A stretch of DNA of 10,590 nucleotides, from assembly GCA_030665705.1 (NCBI GenBank), contig DAOUZG010000032.1, positions 1 to 10,590 on the forward strand, read 5' to 3'. Under the pieces are notes generated by a model. That model was not told the DNA's origin. It ran no database searches and saw nothing but the letters and a program-made list of their open reading frames with translations. The DNA comes from Deltaproteobacteria bacterium (GTDB lineage Bacteria; Myxococcota_A; UBA9160; SZUA-336). A program made the translations under genes and the position numbers. This document shows, piece by piece, positions 6,247 through 10,590 of the stretch (positions within the stretch are counted from its first letter, which is position 1; the number at the start of each line of letters is the position of its first letter).

Positions 6247-6992
6247 AGCCCCGGCGTCCGCCCGACGACCCAGCGGGCTGCCCGAACCGAGCCGGCCGCG
6301 AAGTTGTCGCGCGACAGCGCGCGATGGGTGAGCTCGAGCCGCTCCCCGGGGCCGGCGAAAAGCACCATGTGTTCACCCACCGCGTCCCCCGCCCGGAGGG
6401 TCTGCAGGCCGATCGCGTCGGGAGGCCGCGGCCCCGTCTGGCCCTCTCGATGCAGGACCCTGTGCTCTGCAAGGTCGAGCCCCCGCGCCTCGGCCACCGC
6501 CTCCGCCAGGCGCAGCGCCGTGCCGCTGGGTGCGTCCGCCTTGGCTGCGTGGTGTAGCTCGAGCACCTCGACGTGGTAGTCGCGTAGTCCGCGGGCGACG
6601 CCGGCCACGACCTCGAGCAGCACGTTGATGCCCAGAGAGAAGTTGGGCGCGAGGACGAGCGGCACCTTCCGCCCGATCCCGTCGATGTGCGTCCGCTGCT
6701 CGGCGCTGAACCCCGTCGTCCCCACGACGGCCGGCACACCCCGCTCGGCCGCGGCCTCGAGCAGGCGCATCGATCCCTCGGGGAGCGAGAAGTCGATGAC
6801 GACGTCCGCCTTCGCGAGCGCCTCGAGCGGGTCCGATCCGAGCCGGATGCCGGGGGCGACCTCCTCGCCGAGCCGCGGGTGACCGAGGCACTCGAGCGCC
6901 CCCACGACTCGCATGTCTGGGGCGCTCTCGACGGCGCGGAGCACGTGGTCTCCCATCCGCCCCGCGGCTCCGCAGACGGCGACCCCGATCAC
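6180..6992 (-). CDS. dapB: 4-hydroxy-tetrahydrodipicolinate reductase (DapB)
   Basis: The 270-aa product is close to the E. coli length (273). It reduces 4-hydroxy-tetrahydrodipicolinate to tetrahydrodipicolinate with NAD(P)H, the second committed step to diaminopimelate and lysine. The Rossmann motif VCGAAGRMG (6-14), ADVVIDFSLPEG (62-73), GTTG (91-94) and the catalytic and substrate-binding segment ELHHAAKADAPSGTA (145-159, with the HH pair and Lys151) are all present, as are GLQTLRAGDAVGEH and SRDNFAAGSVRAARWV. The GTG start at 6992 overlaps the dapA stop as GTGA. The usual C-terminus near GLYSMRDVL (248-256) is followed by about 14 extra residues, [14 protein letters not shown], that lie opposite the 3' end of the plus-strand unknown ORF. 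It is the last gene of the operon in this window. Confidence 0.96.
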   Translation of the reverse strand: MIGVAVCGAAGRMGDHVLRAVESAPDMRVVGALECLGHPRLGEEVAPGIRLGSDPLEALAKADVVIDFSLPEGSMRLLEAAAERGVPAVVGTTGFSAEQRTHIDGIGRKVPLVLAPNFSLGINVLLEVVAGVARGLRDYHVEVLELHHAAKADAPSGTALRLAEAVAEARGLDLAEHRVLHREGQTGPRPPDAIGLQTLRAGDAVGEHMVLFAGPGERLELTHRALSRDNFAAGSVRAARWVVGRTPGLYSMRDVLSSPSSTLPSTTGAA

Positions 6993-7870
6993 TTGCGTGG
7001 TAGCTCCGTAAGGGCTGCCTCCAGGCGGTCCCGGGTGACCTTTTGAATCGGGGTGAGCGGCAGACGGAGGACCGGGTCCGGGATTCGACCCAGGATGGCC
7101 AGGGCGGTCTTCACGGGGATGGGGTTGGGCTCCAGGAACAGCGCCTCCATCAACGGCAGCAGCTGAAAGTGGGCCGCGCGCGCCCCCTCGGCATCGCCCT
7201 GGAGGAACCTCCGCGTGATCTCCGCCATCTCCCTCGGTGCCACGTTCGCGGTCGTGCTGATAACGCCCCGCGCGCCGATCGCGAGCATCGGCAGTGTCAG
7301 CGAGTCATCTCCCGACAGGACCATGAATCCCGACTCGACCAGTGCGAGCGTCCGGGAGGTCAACCCGAGATCGCCACCCGCCTCCTTGAGTCCGACGACG
7401 CCCGGTACCCTCGAGAGGCGCCCGGTCGTCTCCGGCTCGATCCGCGAGGCCGTGCGGCCCGGGATGTTGTAGGCAATCAGCGGGAGGCCGGTCTCCTCCG
7501 CGATCGTGCGGTAGTGGTGGAAGATCCCCTCCTGCGTCGGCTTGTTGTAGTAGGGCGAGATCAAAAGCGCACCGTCGGCCCCTACCGCGCGCGCCTCCCG
7601 TGTCAGCTCCACGGCCTCGAGCGTGGAGTTGGAGCCCGTCCCCGCGATGATGGGGATCCTTCCCCGGACCACCTCGACGACGCGCCGGACGACCTGTACG
7701 TGCTCGGCGTGGGAGAGCGTGGCCGACTCCCCGGTACTCCCGCACGGCACGAGGCCGTCGACGCCGGATTCGACCTGCCACTCGACCAGATCGGTCAGCG
7801 CATCCACATCGACTGCCCCGTCGGCGCGGAAGGGGGTCACGATCGCGGTGTAAGTTCCTTCGAAGGTCAC
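6989..7870 (-). CDS. dapA: 4-hydroxy-tetrahydrodipicolinate synthase (DapA)
   Basis: The 293-aa product has the normal length for this TIM-barrel aldolase-class enzyme, which joins pyruvate and aspartate semialdehyde. It starts MTFEGTYTAIVTPF from a GTG at 7870 that overlaps the dapF stop (GTGA). Key residues are visible: the GSTGESATL loop (44-52, Ser45-Thr46 where E. coli has Thr44-Thr45), Tyr108 in SPYYNKP, Tyr134 and Arg139 in YNIPGRT, and the Schiff-base Lys162 in GLKEA. GDDSLTLPMLAIGARGVIS (187-205) is the conserved far-side strand segment. Expression is likely set by the operon and by translational coupling to dapF. Feedback inhibition by lysine varies in the family and cannot be judged here. 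Confidence 0.97.
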   Translation of the reverse strand: MTFEGTYTAIVTPFRADGAVDVDALTDLVEWQVESGVDGLVPCGSTGESATLSHAEHVQVVRRVVEVVRGRIPIIAGTGSNSTLEAVELTREARAVGADGALLISPYYNKPTQEGIFHHYRTIAEETGLPLIAYNIPGRTASRIEPETTGRLSRVPGVVGLKEAGGDLGLTSRTLALVESGFMVLSGDDSLTLPMLAIGARGVISTTANVAPREMAEITRRFLQGDAEGARAAHFQLLPLMEALFLEPNPIPVKTALAILGRIPDPVLRLPLTPIQKVTRDRLEAALTELPRK

Positions 7871-8706
7871 GGCACCAGAATCTCCCCATCAAAGACGTGC
7901 ACCGCGGGCCCTGCCAGATAGACCGGCCCCTCCGGGTCCGGCCAGCGCACGCGGAGCTCGCCTCCGCGGAGGCGAATTTGCACATCATGTTTTCCCCGAC
8001 CCGTCAACACACCCGCAACCGCCGTCGCGCAGGCTCCGCTGCCGCACGCGAGCGTTTCCCCGGTTCCCCGCTCCCACGTCCGCTGAACGAGCTGGTGGGG
8101 TGAGGAAGCGGCGACGAACTCCACGTTGGTCCGCGCCGGAAAGTCGGGGTGGTGCTCGATGGCGGGCCCCAGGCGTTCGAGATCGACGCGCTCCGGGTCC
8201 TCGACGAAGACGACGCAGTGCGGGTTTCCCATCGACACCGGTGTGACGCGAAGCGTCTCCCCCTCGACCTCCAGGGGGACTTCCACGAGCGGGACCGAGC
8301 CCTGTAGGCGGGTCGGGATCTTCTGGGGGTCGAGGACGGGCCGCGTCATCTCGATCTCGACCCGATCCTCCCCGAGCCATCGCGGCGTGACCACACCCGC
8401 AAGGGTCTCGACGCGAACGGCGTCCTGGGTCGTGTAGCCGTGTTCGCGGACGAACTTGAGGAAGCATCGGATGCCGTTGGCGCACATCTCGGCGACGGAG
8501 CCGTCCGGATTTCGGATTCCCATTCGGAAGTCGGCCACCGTCGAGCGCTCGACCAGCAGGAGTTGGTCCCCCCCCACCCCGAGGTGTCGGTCGAGCGCGC
8601 GGCGCGCAAACCCCGTCCAATCGTCGACGGGGTCACCGTTCATGCAGTCCACGAAGACGAAGTCGTTTCCGGCGCCGTGCATCTTCGCGAAGGGGATCCG
8701 CCTCAT
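7867..8706 (-). CDS. dapF: Diaminopimelate epimerase (DapF)
   Basis: The 279-aa product begins MRRIPFAKMHGAGNDFVFVD, the family N-terminus, from an ATG at 8706 that overlaps the lysA stop (ATGA). It interconverts LL- and meso-diaminopimelate, the latter feeding both peptidoglycan and lysine. The two-base racemase cysteines are present: Cys75 in MCANGIRC and Cys221 in ACGSGACAT. Other conserved parts are GGDQLLLV (45-52), IRNPDGSVAEMCANG (64-78) and VSMGNPHCVVFV (157-168). The enzyme has the two mirror-image domains typical of the PLP-independent epimerases. The neighbours lysA, dapA and dapB carry out adjacent steps. No defects seen. Confidence 0.97.
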   Translation of the reverse strand: MRRIPFAKMHGAGNDFVFVDCMNGDPVDDWTGFARRALDRHLGVGGDQLLLVERSTVADFRMGIRNPDGSVAEMCANGIRCFLKFVREHGYTTQDAVRVETLAGVVTPRWLGEDRVEIEMTRPVLDPQKIPTRLQGSVPLVEVPLEVEGETLRVTPVSMGNPHCVVFVEDPERVDLERLGPAIEHHPDFPARTNVEFVAASSPHQLVQRTWERGTGETLACGSGACATAVAGVLTGRGKHDVQIRLRGGELRVRWPDPEGPVYLAGPAVHVFDGEILVP

Positions 8707-9971
8707 GGCGACTCCTCCGGGATCCGTTCACGGGCCCAGGTCTCCTCCACCGTTTGGCGTTCGCAGATGAGGTCCGCGCGCTCGCCATTCACGAGCACCT
8801 CTGCGACGAGGGGTCGCCCGTTGTAGGTCGAGCTCATGCAGAAGCCGTAGGCTCCGACGTCGCGGAGCACCACCAGATCGCCCGGTTCCACCGGTGACAG
8901 CAGCCGGTCCTCCGCGAACCGGTCGGTTGACTCGCAGATGGGGCCGACGACGTCGACGGGTGCTTCGGATCCGGGTCGGAGTGGGTCGGTCTCTATGCGC
9001 GTGTGCGCACCGTAGAGCATCGGACGGAGGTAGTCGTTCATGCCGCCGTCCACGATGACGAAGCGGCGGTCGCCGTTCGTCTTGCGGTACAGAACCCGCG
9101 AGATCAACACCCCGGCGTTGGCGGTCAGCGAGCGTCCGGGCTCGATGACGACGGTCGCGCCGAGGTCGCCGACGGTCTTCCGGACCACCCCGACGTAGTC
9201 CTCCGGAGTCGGAGGCCGATCCTGACCGGTGTACTCCACGCCGAGACCTCCGCCGACGTCGATGACCTCGATGGCATGGCCGTCTGCCTGAAGGTCGAGC
9301 ACGATCGCCCGCATGCGGCCCAGGGCTTCACGGAACGGGGCGAGCGAGGTGATCTGGGAGCCGATGTGGAAATCGACGCCGACGACCCGAATGCCGGGTA
9401 GCGCCTTCGCGCGTGCGTACGCCTCCCGCGCCTCCTCGATCGGAATCCCGAACTTGGCGGTCCGCAGCCCGGTCGCAATGTGGGGGTGGGTCTGTGGATC
9501 GATGTCGGGATTGAGGCGAAACGCGACCGGCGCCACCGTCCCACGCTCCCGTGCCCGTGTCGCGACGCACTCGAGCTCCTCGAGCGACTCCAGGTTGAGC
9601 ATCCGGATCCCCACCGCGAGCGCGAGGTCGATCTCGTCTGCCCGCTTTCCCGCACCCGCGAAGACGATGTTCTCGGGCCTGGCTCCAACGCGAAGCGCGC
9701 GCTCGAGCTCGCCCCGTGAGGTGACGTCGATCCCGAGGCCACACCTCGTGAACACGTGCGCTATGGCGAGATTCAGGTTGGCCTTGATCGAGTAGGCCAC
9801 CAGGTGTGGCGTGTTCCCGAAGGCCCGTTCGAAGCGTTCGGCCCGTTCGACGAGCGCCGCACGCGAATAGGCGTAGAGCGGCGTGTCGAACTCCTCCGCG
9901 AGCCTCGCGACGGCCACGTCTTCGAGATGCAGGCGATCCCCGCGGCGCGTGAGAACCTCTCGGAAGCTCAC
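8703..9971 (-). CDS. lysA: Diaminopimelate decarboxylase (LysA)
   Basis: The 422-aa product is a fold-type III PLP enzyme that makes lysine from meso-diaminopimelate. The GTG start at 9971 overlaps the lptM stop (GTGA). The barrel domain has YSIKANLN with the PLP-binding Lys63, GIDVTSRGELERAL (80-93), FRLNPDIDPQTHPHIATG, KFGI (173-176), HIGSQ (202-206), the phosphate-binding DVGGGLG (238-244) and EPGR (277-280). The C-terminal part gives the dimer-interface active-site pieces CES (346-348) and DVGAYGFCMSSTYNGRP (371-387) with the catalytic tyrosine. Order and length are standard, and all expected residues are present. It sits between lptM and dapF, as in many Gram-negative bacteria. Confidence 0.97.
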   Translation of the reverse strand: MSFREVLTRRGDRLHLEDVAVARLAEEFDTPLYAYSRAALVERAERFERAFGNTPHLVAYSIKANLNLAIAHVFTRCGLGIDVTSRGELERALRVGARPENIVFAGAGKRADEIDLALAVGIRMLNLESLEELECVATRARERGTVAPVAFRLNPDIDPQTHPHIATGLRTAKFGIPIEEAREAYARAKALPGIRVVGVDFHIGSQITSLAPFREALGRMRAIVLDLQADGHAIEVIDVGGGLGVEYTGQDRPPTPEDYVGVVRKTVGDLGATVVIEPGRSLTANAGVLISRVLYRKTNGDRRFVIVDGGMNDYLRPMLYGAHTRIETDPLRPGSEAPVDVVGPICESTDRFAEDRLLSPVEPGDLVVLRDVGAYGFCMSSTYNGRPLVAEVLVNGERADLICERQTVEETWARERIPEESP

Positions 9972-10126
9972 GGCTGACGCTCCAGCGTACGCTCACAGTT
10001 CGGATCCTCGGGCATCTCCGCCTGGGAAGGCGCCGACGCGGAAGCCGTGCTCCGAACCGGAGGCCCGTATCGGCCGCAGGCGCACAGCGCCACGAGAAGC
10101 GCGAGCGCGAACATCCACGCCCTCAT
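9968..10126 (-). CDS. lptM: LptM (YifL)-like small lipoprotein
   Basis: A 52-aa ORF from ATG 10126. It has a short signal, MRAWMFALALLVALCA, followed by C17-G-R-Y-G-P-P, matching the CGxKGPL pattern directly after the lipidated cysteine in the YifL/LptM family. The ATG overlaps the argH stop (ATGA) and its own stop overlaps the lysA start (GTGA), so it is clearly a gene despite its size. E. coli LptM also lies next to dapF, and there it binds the LptD-LptE translocon and helps LptD reach its correct disulfide pattern; that role is family knowledge. Besides Cys17 it has Cys15 in the signal and Cys44 near the C-terminus (DPNCERT). The rest, rich in Ala, Ser and Pro, looks disordered. It is anchored in the periplasm, most likely to the outer membrane. 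Confidence 0.85.
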   Translation of the reverse strand: MRAWMFALALLVALCACGRYGPPVRSTASASAPSQAEMPEDPNCERTLERQP

Positions 10127-10590
10127 CGACCGAGCACCTCCAGCTCCGCCGAGGTTGCCGAGAGCCCCTGCTCCGCTTCCCGGATCGCCCGCTCGACGCT
10201 CGGACGCGCGGGAGCACCGGGGCCGGTCCGTGCCTCGAGCGATCGATCCAGCGCCAGGACCTCTCGGGGGTCCAGATCCAGTTCGGGATGGATCTCCCGA
10301 CAGACCTGGCGCGGAACTCCGTCGAGCGGAACGCCGAGCTCGTGGGCCCGGCGCACCATGCGACCGATCGCCTCGTGGGCCTCGCGGAACGGCACACCCC
10401 GCCCCACCAGGTGCTCGGCGAGATCGGTTGCCAGTAGCGCCGGGTCGGACGCGGCTTCCCGCATCACCTCCGCTCGCACGTGCAGCGTCTCCAGTGTCGG
10501 AGCGAGAACCTCGAGGCAACCCTTGACCGTATCGACGGCGTCGAAGACCGGCTCCTTGTCTTCCTGCATGTCGCGATTGTACGCCAGCGG
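10123..10590 (-). CDS. argH: Argininosuccinate lyase (ArgH), C-terminal part
   Basis: The frame runs off the right edge. The first visible residues are PLAYNRDMQEDKEPVFD, the highly conserved helix of argininosuccinate lyase after the catalytic serine loop, so the Met at 10569 is internal and not a start. About 155 C-terminal residues are present, including LLATDLAEHLVGRGVPFREAH, a hallmark of ArgH that lines the substrate site. The enzyme splits argininosuccinate into arginine and fumarate, the last step of arginine synthesis. The tail SLEARTGPGAPARPSVERAI replaces the common GGTAP form, a mild divergence, and is followed by a helical extension ending ELEVLGR. The stop overlaps the lptM start by ATGA. 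The operon promoter must lie outside the window. Confidence 0.95.
   Translation of the reverse strand, partial: PLAYNRDMQEDKEPVFDAVDTVKGCLEVLAPTLETLHVRAEVMREAASDPALLATDLAEHLVGRGVPFREAHEAIGRMVRRAHELGVPLDGVPRQVCREIHPELDLDPREVLALDRSLEARTGPGAPARPSVERAIREAEQGLSATSAELEVLGR

Noticed and set aside
7043..7921. 292-aa plus-strand ORF opposite dapA
   Set aside because: As long as dapA itself, but a shadow: Arg/Asp-rich with no family motif, while dapA has all its active-site residues.

Overview
The window is GC-rich, gene-dense chromosomal DNA from a Gram-negative bacterium. The outer-membrane porin, the Lol-type lipoproteins, an LptM-like protein, a GlnB with the uridylylation tyrosine and a type I glutamine synthetase with the adenylylation tyrosine all point that way. 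The order argH-lptM-lysA-dapF-dapA-dapB fits Proteobacteria in the broad sense, including the former Deltaproteobacteria (Desulfobacterota/Myxococcota-like lineages), but no gene pins down the taxon. There are no mobile elements, CRISPR arrays, rRNAs or tRNAs. This is mostly core metabolism.

Layout. (1) Positions 1-367 hold the C-terminal end of a YgfZ/GcvT-like folate-binding protein on the plus strand. It meets a small NTF2-like lipoprotein gene (373-837, minus) tail to tail, with 5 bp between the stops. (2) A 50-bp divergent promoter region with a symmetric TATAAT box separates the lipoprotein from a DUF2064/TIGR04282 glycosyltransferase-like gene (888-1745, plus). That gene's last 70 codons look like noncoding read-through after a nine-C run. 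(3) A long, hairpin-rich leader (about 1555-1931) precedes a BBP2-type beta-barrel porin (1932-3416), which is followed by a strong GC hairpin. (4) A near-consensus sigma-54 promoter (3545-3560) drives glnB (PII) and glnA (glutamine synthetase). A secreted protein of unknown function follows, overlapping the end of glnA. (5) From 6180 to the right edge, on the minus strand, lies the operon argH(partial)-lptM-lysA-dapF-dapA-dapB. All five junctions in it are 4-nt ATGA/GTGA overlaps.

How the genes work together. The glnB-glnA pair is a nitrogen-assimilation module: PII senses glutamine and 2-oxoglutarate and, through adenylyltransferase encoded elsewhere, controls the GlnA tyrosine. The minus-strand operon carries the last step of arginine synthesis and DapA, DapB, DapF and LysA of the lysine/meso-diaminopimelate route. 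DapC/D/E or DapL is not here. The operon also holds a small lipoprotein linked in other bacteria to assembly of the LPS translocon. The porin next to glnB may serve nutrient entry, but nothing in the sequence proves a nitrogen role.

The points most worth a second look are the sigma-54 element, the uncharacterised exported ORF squeezed between glnA and dapB, the structured porin leader, the poly-C frame problem at 1531-1539, and the YgfZ homologue lacking the signature cysteine. I see no convincing new multi-gene system here.
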